Shown: one piece after another, positions 51,469-59,940 of the stretch
Layout of the letters: the number at the start of each line of letters is the position of its first letter
Numbering within the stretch: position 1 is the first letter of the stretch
Origin: an uncultured Pelagibacteraceae bacterium
GTDB taxonomy: Bacteria > Pseudomonadota > Alphaproteobacteria > Pelagibacterales > AG-422-B15
Reading direction: 5' to 3'
Assembly: GCA_902523455.1 (NCBI GenBank)
Contig: CABYZG010000001.1
Coordinates: forward strand, 104,001-168,000
DNA: 64,000 bases
Notes under the pieces: generated by a model
The model's database searches: none
What the model saw: only the letters and a program-made list of their open reading frames with translations
What the model was told of the DNA's origin: nothing
Position numbers and translations under genes: made by a program

Positions 51469-52315
51469 TTTTCAACCAGTTATCATTATTGGAGCGCCAA
51501 GGTCTGGAACAAATATGCTTCGAAATGCAATAACCCATTTTGACAATATTGCTACTTGGCCTTTTGATGAAACAAATTTTATATGGAAGCATGGACATAA
51601 AATTAGTGAAACTGATGAATTAAATGTTAACGAAATTACTAATGAAAAAATAAAGTATGTAAAAGATCAATTTCTAAAGATAGCTTTTAAAAATAATTCA
51701 GAATTTGTAGTCGAAAAAACATGTGCCAACTCACTAAGAGTCGCATATGTTGATAAAATTTTACCTAATGCAAAATTCATTTTTATTTATAGAAATGGTA
51801 ACGATGCTATAGTCTCTGCTAGAAAAAAATGGGTGGAAGGTCTCGATAAAAAAAATATAGCAAAGAAAGTACTATGGTTTAATTTTTCTTATTTGATTAA
51901 ATATATTTTGTATAAATTGTTCAAAAAAATACAATTTTGGTTAAATAGAAAAAAATATTCAGTTTGGGGACCTGAGATAGAAAATATTGAAAAATACGTT
52001 TCTGAATATGATCTTAACACTGTATGTGCATTACAGTGGCTTAGATGTATAGAATTATCCCACGAAAGTTTAAATGACATAGATCCAAAAAGGATTTTCA
52101 AATTAAAATACGAAGATTTTACAGAGAATCCAAATTTATATTTAGAAGAAATTCTTAAGTTTTTAGGAATTGAATATAACAAAAAACAATTATTTCAGGC
52201 ATCTTTAGGAATTAATATGAATAAAAATTATACTACTGATATAAAATTCAGTGATGTTGATAGTCTGAAAATCAATGAGCGATTGTCTACAGCATTAAGT
52301 AAACATGGTTATTAA
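51461..52315 (+). CDS. Sulfotransferase
   Basis: This 284-residue protein has both PAPS-binding elements: the 5'-phosphosulfate loop I-G-A-P-R-S-G-T-N-M-L (residues 10-20) and the 3'-phosphate site F-I-F-I-Y-R-N-G-N-D-A-I-V-S-A-R (106-121), followed by K-Y-E-D-F near 224-228 and a C-terminal E-I-L-K-F-L-G-I segment. It transfers sulfate from PAPS to a hydroxyl or amine, here probably on the glycan. Bacterial carbohydrate sulfotransferases of this type occur in capsule and Nod-factor loci. No PAPS synthesis genes are in the window, so PAPS must come from core metabolism. It overlaps the neighbours by 8 and 11 nt. Confidence 0.85.
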   Translation: MINFQPVIIIGAPRSGTNMLRNAITHFDNIATWPFDETNFIWKHGHKISETDELNVNEITNEKIKYVKDQFLKIAFKNNSEFVVEKTCANSLRVAYVDKILPNAKFIFIYRNGNDAIVSARKKWVEGLDKKNIAKKVLWFNFSYLIKYILYKLFKKIQFWLNRKKYSVWGPEIENIEKYVSEYDLNTVCALQWLRCIELSHESLNDIDPKRIFKLKYEDFTENPNLYLEEILKFLGIEYNKKQLFQASLGINMNKNYTTDIKFSDVDSLKINERLSTALSKHGY

Positions 52316-52955
52316 AAATCACATTAATCCCGGCAAGTTAAATAGATCTCAGTCTACTATGAAAAGATTATTTGATATTTTGCTTTCTTTTTCTGGATTA
52401 ATTTTTTTTTCCTGGATTATTTTGTTCTCTTTTTTTATAGCTTCGATTGATACAAGAAAAAATGGTTTTTATACGCAAAAACGTGTAGGTAAGAATGGAA
52501 AATCTTTCTTCATAATTAAGATTAGGACCATGAAAGATTTGGAAGGATTTGACTCTACAATTACTTCAAAGAACGACCCCCGTATAACAAAGATTGGCAG
52601 TTTTTTCAGAAAATACAAAATTGATGAACTTCCACAACTCCTAAATATTTTTATTGGAAGTATGAGTTTTGTAGGACCTAGGCCCGATGTTGAAGGCTAC
52701 GCAGATAAATTAAAAGGGGAAGAAAGAATTATATTGTCAGTAAGGCCTGGTGTTACTGGACCGGCAACGATTAAATATAGAGAAGAAGAGGATATGCTCT
52801 CTTATGTTGAGGATAAATTTAGAGAAACTTACAACAATGAAGTCATTTATGCTGATAAGATAAAAATTAATATTGAATATGTTAAAAATTGGAGCTTTTC
52901 TGGCGATCTTTGTTATATTTGGCGAACATTAATGGGACTAATAAAGAATGGATAA
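52305..52955 (+). CDS. Undecaprenyl-phosphate sugar phosphotransferase (PglC/WcaJ-like monotopic enzyme)
   Basis: The 216-residue protein is the small form of the bacterial sugar transferase family. It has M-K-R-L-F-D-I-L-L-S (from residue 19), one re-entrant membrane helix at about 28-48, the basic F-I-I-K-I-R-T-M segment near 70-77, the active-site region around Y-K-I-D-E-L-P-Q-L-L-N near 103-113, G-P-R-P-D near 125-129 and P-G-V-T-G-P near 151-156. It starts glycan assembly by moving a sugar-1-phosphate from a nucleotide sugar to undecaprenyl phosphate. The ATG at 52359 matches the family N-terminus and may be the real start. Confidence 0.9.
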   Translation: MVIKNHINPGKLNRSQSTMKRLFDILLSFSGLIFFSWIILFSFFIASIDTRKNGFYTQKRVGKNGKSFFIIKIRTMKDLEGFDSTITSKNDPRITKIGSFFRKYKIDELPQLLNIFIGSMSFVGPRPDVEGYADKLKGEERIILSVRPGVTGPATIKYREEEDMLSYVEDKFRETYNNEVIYADKIKINIEYVKNWSFSGDLCYIWRTLMGLIKNG

Positions 52956-54819
52956 ATTACTTATCAAGTTGTTATTATTGCCGCGTCAGATTAAGCAGAT
53001 AATTATTTTGTCAATCGATGTCATTCTTGGTTTTTTTGTTATTTGGCTATCATTTTCACTAAGGTATGAAACATTTCATATACCTAGCAATTTTCAAGTA
53101 TTTATTTATTTTTTTTCTATATTATTTATTTTTTTTTATTCTTTTTTTGAAATTTATAAAAGTTATTTTAGATACACTGATTTTCTTTATATTAATCGAA
53201 TTATCTTAGCGTCTTTTGTATTCGGAATATTTTATTTCTTTATAATTAGTACTTTTAGATTTCCTCATGTGCCAAGATCGATAGGAGTAATATTTCCCAT
53301 ATTGATTTGTTTTTTCACAATTGTGTCAAGAATTTCACTAGTATCTATTGTTAACATAATACAACGTGAGAACATTTCATCTCGAGTTCTCATTTATGGG
53401 GCAGGAGAAGCAGGTATCAAGGCTGCCTCAGTTTATTCATTATCAAAAGAACATAAATTTTGTGCTTTTATTGATGATGATACTGATAGGATAGGAAGAA
53501 AAATAAACAATGCTCTAATTTATCCTAGCTCAAAAATTTCATTTGTTATAAAAAAATATAGAATTAATAAAATTTTACTTGCGATTGGAAATTCAAATTA
53601 TCGTAAGATTAGAAGTGTATTATCCGATCTTGAAAAGTTCAATATTTCTGTAAACAAAATTCCAGATTTTTTAGATGAAGTAGACGCAAAAAAAATTCTG
53701 AAGCAAAATGTCCGATTTGAAGTAAATGATCTTGTAAATCGAAAAATTCAAATAAGCTCAGATATCATTGATGGTGTGGTTGGAAAGTCAGTATTGATAA
53801 CAGGTGCGGGAGGGTCGATTGGTAGTGAGATTGCTCGTCAAATAATTAATCACAAACCAAGCAACATTATTCTATTTGATCATAGCGAATACAATTTATA
53901 CAAAATAAACAGGGAGATCAATGAATTGTCTTCAAAAGTATCTTCTAAGGTTGATATATTTGCTAGATTAGGAAGTATTAAAAATATCCAAACTCTAGAA
54001 AATGTATTCAAAGATCATAGTCCAGCCTATGTATTTCATGCCGCAGCTTACAAGCACGTACCTCTTATTGAAGATAATCCTATTGAAGCAATTACAAACA
54101 ATACATTAGGAACTATGAATCTTCTAAGGGTAAGTGAAAAGAATGAAGTAGAAAATTTCACTTTAATTTCTACTGATAAAGCTGTTAGGCCTTCAAATAT
54201 AATGGGTGCTAGTAAAAGGCTTGCTGAACTTTGCTTACAAGCAATTGCAGATTCAGACTCAGTTATAAAAAAAGGAGCAGTTTATTCCATTGTAAGATTT
54301 GGCAATGTATTGGGTTCCTCCGGATCAGTATTACCATTATTCTATTCCCAGTTAGAGACTGGAGGACCTATTACCGTCACTCATGAGGATGTTACTAGGT
54401 ATTTTATGACTATAGAAGAAGCCGCAGGTTTAGTTATTCAATCTACATCTATCGCAAAAGGAAATGAGGTTTTTATTTTAGATATGGGTAAACCAATTAA
54501 GATCTTAGATCTTGCAAAGAAAGTTATAAATTTGTCAGGACATAAAGAAAGAAGTAGTTATAATCCAGATGGTGACATTGAAATTAAAATTACTGGATTG
54601 AGACCAGGAGAAAAGCTGCATGAAGAATTAGTTATAGATAAAGAATTAGACGAAACAACAAAATCAAATATTCTGAAAGCCAAAGAAAACTTTATAAGTT
54701 TGCCAGAAATTGAAAAAATAATATCTAAATTAGTATCTGTTTCTAAAGATAATGATATAGAAAACTTAACAAAAATTTTAAAAGAATCTGGAATAGAATA
54801 CTTAACTAATATTAATTAA
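52948..54819 (+). CDS. Membrane-bound UDP-sugar 4,6-dehydratase (PglF/WbpM/CapD-like)
   Basis: A 623-residue protein of standard length for this family. Four membrane segments lie in residues 15-135, then a CoA-binding-like Rossmann domain (I-Y-G-A-G-E-A-G near 150-157), then the catalytic SDR domain with I-T-G-A-G-G-S-I-G near 283-291, A-A-A-Y-K-H-V near 369-375, S-T-D-K-A-V near 409-414 and the M-G-A-S-K motif near 421-425, where Met replaces Tyr as in PglF and WbpM. It makes UDP-4-keto-6-deoxy-GlcNAc, the precursor of bacillosamine, QuiNAc or FucNAc. It overlaps the initiating transferase by 8 nt, so the initiating sugar is probably derived from its product. Confidence 0.92.
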   Translation: MDKLLIKLLLLPRQIKQIIILSIDVILGFFVIWLSFSLRYETFHIPSNFQVFIYFFSILFIFFYSFFEIYKSYFRYTDFLYINRIILASFVFGIFYFFIISTFRFPHVPRSIGVIFPILICFFTIVSRISLVSIVNIIQRENISSRVLIYGAGEAGIKAASVYSLSKEHKFCAFIDDDTDRIGRKINNALIYPSSKISFVIKKYRINKILLAIGNSNYRKIRSVLSDLEKFNISVNKIPDFLDEVDAKKILKQNVRFEVNDLVNRKIQISSDIIDGVVGKSVLITGAGGSIGSEIARQIINHKPSNIILFDHSEYNLYKINREINELSSKVSSKVDIFARLGSIKNIQTLENVFKDHSPAYVFHAAAYKHVPLIEDNPIEAITNNTLGTMNLLRVSEKNEVENFTLISTDKAVRPSNIMGASKRLAELCLQAIADSDSVIKKGAVYSIVRFGNVLGSSGSVLPLFYSQLETGGPITVTHEDVTRYFMTIEEAAGLVIQSTSIAKGNEVFILDMGKPIKILDLAKKVINLSGHKERSSYNPDGDIEIKITGLRPGEKLHEELVIDKELDETTKSNILKAKENFISLPEIEKIISKLVSVSKDNDIENLTKILKESGIEYLTNIN

Positions 54820-55839
54820 ATGAATAAAAGAATATTATTAACAGGAGGCGCAGGTTATATCGGTAGTCATCTATATGTATTATTATTTAATATTGGATAC
54901 AAACCAATTATTTTAGACAACTTTTCTACGAGTCATAGGAATGTAATTCAAAATATTAAGAAGATAACTAAATCGGATGTTATGATTCATGAAGCTGATG
55001 TGCGTGACAATAAATTTGTCACTAAAATAATAAAAGATTTTGAAATTGAGAGCGTTATACATCTTGCTGCTTTTAAATCTGTAGAAGATTCCATGAAAAA
55101 TCCAAAAGAATATTCTAATAACAATTTAGGAGGTCTTGGAAGCGTATTAGAAGCGATGAAAGATAGTAAATGTGAAAATTTAATTTTCAGTAGCAGTGCG
55201 ACTATATATGGAAATAATTCTGAGAGCCCAATATCAGAAAACTCAAAACGTGTCTCACTGAATCCTTATGCTGAGACTAAAATAATGTCTGAGGATATGA
55301 TTTTTGATTTTTCCAGGAGAAATAAGGACTTTAAATATGGAATTTTAAGATATTTTAATCCAGCAGGAGCACACGACTCAGGGTTAATTGGAGAGCATTA
55401 TACTGACAAATCTACAAATTTGTTTCCAATTATCTCTAAAATTAATAAAACAAGTAAAGGGAAATTGAAAATTTATGGATCTGATTATAAAACGCATGAT
55501 GGAACTCCAATCAGAGACTTTATTCATATTTTGGATCTTGTTGAAGGCCATATAATGTCATTGCAATATATTATGGAGAAAAAACAAAATTTAATAATAA
55601 ACTTAGGAACAGGGAAGGGACATTCAGTTCTTGATATTATTAAGACATATAGTAGATGCCTAAAAAAAGACATTAATTTTGACTTTTGTAATAGACGATT
55701 GGGTGATGTATCAATCAGTATTGCAGACCCAGGACTTTCACATAGATTATTAAAATGGAAAGCCAAAAGAGGCATTGAAGATATTTGTAACTCAAATATA
55801 AAATGGAACAGATTATATCCTGATGGATATAATTTTTAA
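54820..55839 (+). CDS. galE: UDP-glucose 4-epimerase (GalE-type)
   Basis: The 339-residue protein matches GalE (about 338) closely: T-G-G-A-G-Y-I-G-S-H (residues 8-17), D-N-F-S-T-S near 33-38, H-L-A-A-F-K-S-V near 82-89, S-S-S-A-T-I-Y-G near 124-131, the catalytic Y-A-E-T-K near 148-152 and R-Y-F-N-P-A-G-A-H near 174-182. It interconverts UDP-glucose and UDP-galactose or the N-acetyl forms. Within this set it may epimerise UDP-GlcNAc derivatives for the repeat unit. It begins exactly at the stop of the dehydratase gene. Confidence 0.88.
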   Translation: MNKRILLTGGAGYIGSHLYVLLFNIGYKPIILDNFSTSHRNVIQNIKKITKSDVMIHEADVRDNKFVTKIIKDFEIESVIHLAAFKSVEDSMKNPKEYSNNNLGGLGSVLEAMKDSKCENLIFSSSATIYGNNSESPISENSKRVSLNPYAETKIMSEDMIFDFSRRNKDFKYGILRYFNPAGAHDSGLIGEHYTDKSTNLFPIISKINKTSKGKLKIYGSDYKTHDGTPIRDFIHILDLVEGHIMSLQYIMEKKQNLIINLGTGKGHSVLDIIKTYSRCLKKDINFDFCNRRLGDVSISIADPGLSHRLLKWKAKRGIEDICNSNIKWNRLYPDGYNF

Positions 55840-55845
55840 AAAAAA

Positions 55846-56535
55846 TTGGATAAAAAAATTAAAGCAATAATCTTGTGTGGAGGAAAGGGCCTCAGATTAA
55901 GACCAAGAACCTTAGATGTTCCAAAACCATTGATTCAAATTAAGGGAAAGCCTATGCTTGAGTATCTAATTAATCAATTAGAAATGTCAAGTATATCAGA
56001 ATATATTATTGCGGCTGGATATAAATCAGAAAAAATATCAGATTATTTTTTGCAAACTAAATTTAAAAAGAAAGTTACAATCGTTGACTCCGGTGACGTT
56101 AGTATAATGTTAAGAATAAAAGATTGTTTAAAAGAAATAAAGAATGGTGAAGATTTAATGGTGCTATATGGTGATACTCTTGCAGACATAAACATCAATA
56201 ACATACATGATTCTTTTTACAAAAATAAAAAAAAATCTTTGGTGGCTCTTTGTAAGTTTAAAAGCCCTTTCGGAATAATGGATATCGATCAAAATAACAT
56301 GGTAAATAATTATCAGGAAAAGCCGGTGCTAGATAAATGGATAAATATAGGATATTTCATGTTCTCAGGAAGCCTATTTAGAAACATACCAGATTTTAAT
56401 AAATTTGAAGATTTTTTAAGTTATTTAATAGAAATCAATGAATTAGTTGCTTACACCCATAATGGAATTCATTATACAGTGAACACAGAAAAAGAATTGC
56501 AAGATTTAACTGAAAATATTGAAATATTCAATTAG
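55846..56535 (+). CDS. Sugar-1-phosphate nucleotidyltransferase
   Basis: The 229-residue protein starts with TTG; no ATG lies close to it in frame and no clear Shine-Dalgarno site is seen. I-I-L-C-G-G-K-G-L-R-L-R-P (residues 8-20) is the nucleotide loop, V-P-K-P-L near 26-30 has the catalytic Lys, L-Y-G-D-T-L-A-D near 107-114 the metal Asp, and Y-Q-E-K-P near 149-153 the sugar site. It resembles the small glucose- or mannose-1-phosphate nucleotidyltransferases and could be the HddC-type enzyme that makes GDP-heptose after the kinase. The adjacent dehydratase suggests that both handle one sugar. Nucleotide and sugar specificity are not readable. Confidence 0.82.
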   Translation: MDKKIKAIILCGGKGLRLRPRTLDVPKPLIQIKGKPMLEYLINQLEMSSISEYIIAAGYKSEKISDYFLQTKFKKKVTIVDSGDVSIMLRIKDCLKEIKNGEDLMVLYGDTLADININNIHDSFYKNKKKSLVALCKFKSPFGIMDIDQNNMVNNYQEKPVLDKWINIGYFMFSGSLFRNIPDFNKFEDFLSYLIEINELVAYTHNGIHYTVNTEKELQDLTENIEIFN

Positions 56536-56538
56536 CAT

Positions 56539-57552
56539 ATGCCTCAAAACTTTTGGAAAAATAAAAATGTTTTTATTACTGGAATTAATGGTTTTATTGG
56601 AGGAAACCTTAGTAAAAAATTAATTGAAAATGAAGCAAACGTTTTCGGTTTAATTAGAGACGGAAACAGAAGTACATTCATCTTTCATGAAAAGTTAGAA
56701 CATAAAATTACTTTTATAGACGGAAATATTACTGATAAAGATCTTATAGCTAGAATAATAGGTGAATATAATATTGATGCTGTTTTTCATTTTGCTGCCC
56801 AAGTAGAAGTTGGAGTAGGATTAACTAATCCATTTCTTACATACGAAACTAATATACGTGGCACTTACTCATTATTAGAAGGCATTAGACAAAGTGGTAT
56901 AAGTGTTGACTCTATTGTAATTGCATCATCAGATAAAGCTTATGGATCATATCCTTCAAAAATGATGCCTTATAGTGAAGACTATCCTCTCATTCCAGTT
57001 TATCCATATGATGTGTCAAAAGCATCTGCTGATATGATTGCTCAAAGTTATTCAAGAGAACCATTTAGTCTACCAATTGTTGTAACAAGATTTTGTAATA
57101 TATATGGGCCAGGACAATTAAATTTCTCTGCAATAGTTCCTGATGCAATTAGATCAGCTTTGCGATATAGCACTTTTATACCAAGAGGAGATGGAAAACA
57201 AATTAGAGACTTTATTTATGTTAAAGATGTTGTGGAGTTGTACTTATCAATTTCTAGTAAACTCTTTTCAAACCCAAAAAAAATAAGAGGAGAGATATTT
57301 AATGCTGGTACTAACAAAGGTGTCTCTGTAAAAGATTTACTTAAAAAGATTTTCGATACTTGTCAGAATATGAAGGATTTTGAAAAAGTAGTAAAATTGA
57401 TGAAAAATAAAAAAACTGTAGGAGAAATAGCTGTTCAAATTATGGATTTCAAAAAAGTAAACAAATTTGTTGGATGGAAACCAAAATATTCTTTTGAAAA
57501 AGGATTAAATGAAACTGTTGAGTGGTTTAGAGAATATTTAGATTCTAAATGA
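56539..57552 (+). CDS. Nucleotide-sugar 4,6-dehydratase (extended SDR, CDP-glucose/GDP-mannose dehydratase-like)
   Basis: A 337-residue extended SDR. I-T-G-I-N-G-F-I-G-G (residues 13-22), F-H-F-A-A-Q-V near 80-86, A-S-S-D-K-A-Y-G near 127-134 with the Asp-Lys pair typical of 4,6-dehydratases, Y-D-V-S-K near 154-158 as catalytic motif, and R-F-C-N-I-Y-G-P-G near 181-189. It should form a 4-keto-6-deoxy nucleotide sugar from the product of the nucleotidyltransferase 3 nt upstream. The mid-region V-E-V-G-V-G-L-T differs from RfbG at 36410, so a substrate other than CDP-glucose is likely, for example a GDP-heptose. Confidence 0.83.
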   Translation: MPQNFWKNKNVFITGINGFIGGNLSKKLIENEANVFGLIRDGNRSTFIFHEKLEHKITFIDGNITDKDLIARIIGEYNIDAVFHFAAQVEVGVGLTNPFLTYETNIRGTYSLLEGIRQSGISVDSIVIASSDKAYGSYPSKMMPYSEDYPLIPVYPYDVSKASADMIAQSYSREPFSLPIVVTRFCNIYGPGQLNFSAIVPDAIRSALRYSTFIPRGDGKQIRDFIYVKDVVELYLSISSKLFSNPKKIRGEIFNAGTNKGVSVKDLLKKIFDTCQNMKDFEKVVKLMKNKKTVGEIAVQIMDFKKVNKFVGWKPKYSFEKGLNETVEWFREYLDSK

Positions 57553-57630
57553 AAATAATTTTTTAAAAAAAACTTTTTAATCCAATACTATAAAGATATA
57601 AATATGTTTAAATAATTAATAAATAGTTAA

Positions 57631-58866
57631 ATGCCAGACAAAGAAAAAGATACAAATAATAATAATACAATAGATGTATTTACGGTTTTATTAAATGTAC
57701 TAAATGCTAAGTATTACATTTTATGTTTCATGTTTTTAACATTCATTTTATCTTTTATATATAATCAATATTATTCGATATCTTCTGTGAATGTAAATCT
57801 GTCGATTAGTCCATCAAACAAAACATCATTAAAAATTGGCAAATACGACCATGAACAATTAATTAACGACGGATTTACTAGAGATTACTTGACTGATTTG
57901 TTTATTTCAAAAATTTATGACAAATCATCATTAATAAATAACATTAATAATTCTGACATAAAACTTGAAGATACAAACAAAAAAATTTTAGAGAATGTTA
58001 CAAAAGGCTCATTCGATTACACAAATAAAAAATTACAATTTGTTATAAATGAAAATGACATTCAATTATTTAAAAATATTATAGAGGTCCACTTTGAGGG
58101 AGCACAAATGAGTCTTAAATCTGATATTTTAGATTATTATAATATATTGTCAGATAGCATTAAGAGAAAGATTAATAATTTAAGAATTAATCATGAATTT
58201 ATTGTAAATCGCAGATTGGAGTTAATTGAACATAATAAAGAAAGTAAACTATTATCTTCAGAGAATGAAATTGATGAAATTATATTTTATATTGAGGCTA
58301 ATAGAGATTTAGCAATTAGATTAGGGTATGAAAATCCAATATTAGATCTTATAGATGATCAATTTTTAGACAAGTATTACAATGCTGAAGGAAATAATTC
58401 TGCTTTATTTTCAGATAGTGATAGATTTAACTTACTGAAACGTTTTACCGCTTTAAGCCTATCAGATACTCCATTATATTTTTTTGGCTCCGATATACTT
58501 AATGCAGAGTTAGATCATATTATAAAAAATAAAGAATTTTTAGTAATCTCTTCGGTCAATGAGTATGATATTGATATGAAATTAATTAATCAAACTCTTA
58601 ATGACACTTTTATAACCGAAATTCCGTTATTAAATCAAGAATTGACAGAAATAGAAACTTTAAGAAATACACTTGAAAATAAACTCTTTAAAGACATGAA
58701 ACATAATTTTATAGAATATGATTTGAATGATATTTCATTCAGTAGGATTGGCATTTCATCTACAAATATTTATCTCTTTAGTATCTTAATAGGTGGATTA
58801 TTAGGTTTAATAATTGGTTTATTTAAACAAGAGTTTTCTAAAAGAAAATTACTAAATACTATTTAA
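57631..58866 (+). CDS. Wzz-like chain length determinant / polysaccharide co-polymerase
   Basis: The 411-residue protein has the PCP topology: a membrane segment at about residues 31-48, a long Lys/Asp/Asn-rich periplasmic domain with helical stretches, and a second membrane segment near 380-398 (Y-L-F-S-I-L-I-G-G-L-L-G). The short N-terminal D-V-F-T-V-L-L-N-V-L segment before TM1 is typical of Wzz. There is no cytoplasmic kinase domain, so it is a PCP-1-like protein. Pfam-type motifs near TM2 (proline-rich region) are weak, hence moderate confidence. It would set glycan chain length with the Wzy candidates. It follows a 78-nt gap and ends the assembly genes. Confidence 0.72.
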   Translation: MPDKEKDTNNNNTIDVFTVLLNVLNAKYYILCFMFLTFILSFIYNQYYSISSVNVNLSISPSNKTSLKIGKYDHEQLINDGFTRDYLTDLFISKIYDKSSLINNINNSDIKLEDTNKKILENVTKGSFDYTNKKLQFVINENDIQLFKNIIEVHFEGAQMSLKSDILDYYNILSDSIKRKINNLRINHEFIVNRRLELIEHNKESKLLSSENEIDEIIFYIEANRDLAIRLGYENPILDLIDDQFLDKYYNAEGNNSALFSDSDRFNLLKRFTALSLSDTPLYFFGSDILNAELDHIIKNKEFLVISSVNEYDIDMKLINQTLNDTFITEIPLLNQELTEIETLRNTLENKLFKDMKHNFIEYDLNDISFSRIGISSTNIYLFSILIGGLLGLIIGLFKQEFSKRKLLNTI

Positions 58867-58939
58867 TTGGTCCTTTTAAATGAAATTAATATATTATATT
58901 GATTATGATAAAATTTTTAGAGCAGTATAATTAACTTTC

Positions 58940-59440
58940 ATGTGGAAGGTAAAAAAGTCAAAAGTTCATGGAACAGGCGTCTTTGCATCTGAAAATATAA
59001 AAAAGAATACAAAGATCATTCAATATATTGGTGAAAAAGTTAATAGATCTGAAGGAAATAAACGATCTGGTGAAAGAATAGAAAAGTACCTTAATTCAAA
59101 GGAAACAGGCTCAGTCTATATTTTTGAATTAAATAAAAAATACGATATTGATGGCTCTCCTCTATATAATAAAGCAAGATATATTAATCACTCTTGTGAC
59201 CCAAATTGTGAAGTTGACATTATAGATGGAAAAATATGGATATCATCAATCAAAAATATAAAAAAGGGTGATGAATTAAGTTATGATTATGGATACGAAT
59301 TTGATAAAGAAGACTATACTGATCATAAGTGTGAATGTGGTGCAAAAAATTGTATTGGTTACATAATATCACAGAACGATTTTAAAAAATATAAATCTCA
59401 TCTTATAAGAAAAATAAAAATTCTTTCTAAGAAATTATGA
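58940..59440 (+). CDS. SET-domain protein-lysine methyltransferase-like protein with post-SET zinc motif
   Basis: The 166-residue protein is almost only a SET domain: V-H-G-T-G-V-F-A (about residues 9-16), the Y-I-N-H-S-C-D-P-N-C core near 84-93 and L-S-Y-D-Y-G near 113-118 with the active-site Tyr, then a post-SET C-E-C-G-A-K-N-C-I-G (about 134-143). The CxCx4C plus the Cys in NHSC can bind zinc as in eukaryotic enzymes. It should transfer methyl from SAM to a protein lysine; the target is unknown. A TATAAT at 58926-58931 suggests its own promoter with a very short leader. It overlaps the HAD gene by 4 nt. Confidence 0.87.
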   Translation: MWKVKKSKVHGTGVFASENIKKNTKIIQYIGEKVNRSEGNKRSGERIEKYLNSKETGSVYIFELNKKYDIDGSPLYNKARYINHSCDPNCEVDIIDGKIWISSIKNIKKGDELSYDYGYEFDKEDYTDHKCECGAKNCIGYIISQNDFKKYKSHLIRKIKILSKKL

Positions 59441-59937
59441 AGCCTGCTGTATTTCTTGATCGAGATGGCATTTTAAATAGAGATAAAGGTTATGTATATA
59501 GGATAGAAGATTTTGAATGGATACCTGGATCTAAACAAGCTATCAAGTTTTTTAATGAAAAAGATTATTATATATTCGTTGTCACAAATCAGTCAGGTAT
59601 TGCAAGGGGATATTACTCTGAAAATGATGTTTTAAGTTTGCATGTTTTTATCAATCAAGAACTCAGAGAGCACAATGCCCATATAGATGATTTTTTCTAT
59701 TCCCCTTATCATCCTGATTTTCACTCAAAATATCCTAATTTATCGCATTTAAGAAAACCTAATACAGGTATGCTAGAAATAGCTTTTGAAAAATGGAAGT
59801 TCGATAAGAAAAGAAGTTTTATGATAGGAGATAATGAGAGTGATATTGAATGTGCTACAAGATTTGGAATTAAATCATATTTGTTCAAGGAAGAAAATCT
59901 ATTTAAATTTATAAAAGCTATTACAATTCCATCTTAA
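59437..59937 (+). CDS. HAD-family phosphatase, GmhB/HisB-N-like, lacking the zinc-site cysteines
   Basis: The 166-residue protein is a short HAD phosphatase. F-L-D-R-D-G-I-L-N (residues 6-14) has the nucleophile and acid Asp pair, V-T-N-Q-S-G-I-A-R-G (about 49-58) the second motif, R-K-P-N-T-G near 107-112, and M-I-G-D-N-E-S-D near 128-135 the Mg-binding Asp residues. GmhB removes the C7 phosphate of heptose 1,7-bisphosphate. The zinc loop of GmhB, normally with several Cys before the R-K-P, reads S-P-Y-H-P-D-F-H and has no Cys, so this is a zinc-free variant. It could serve the HddA-like kinase at 11556 for GDP-heptose synthesis. Confidence 0.83.
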   Translation: MKPAVFLDRDGILNRDKGYVYRIEDFEWIPGSKQAIKFFNEKDYYIFVVTNQSGIARGYYSENDVLSLHVFINQELREHNAHIDDFFYSPYHPDFHSKYPNLSHLRKPNTGMLEIAFEKWKFDKKRSFMIGDNESDIECATRFGIKSYLFKEENLFKFIKAITIPS

Positions 59938-59940
59938 TAT

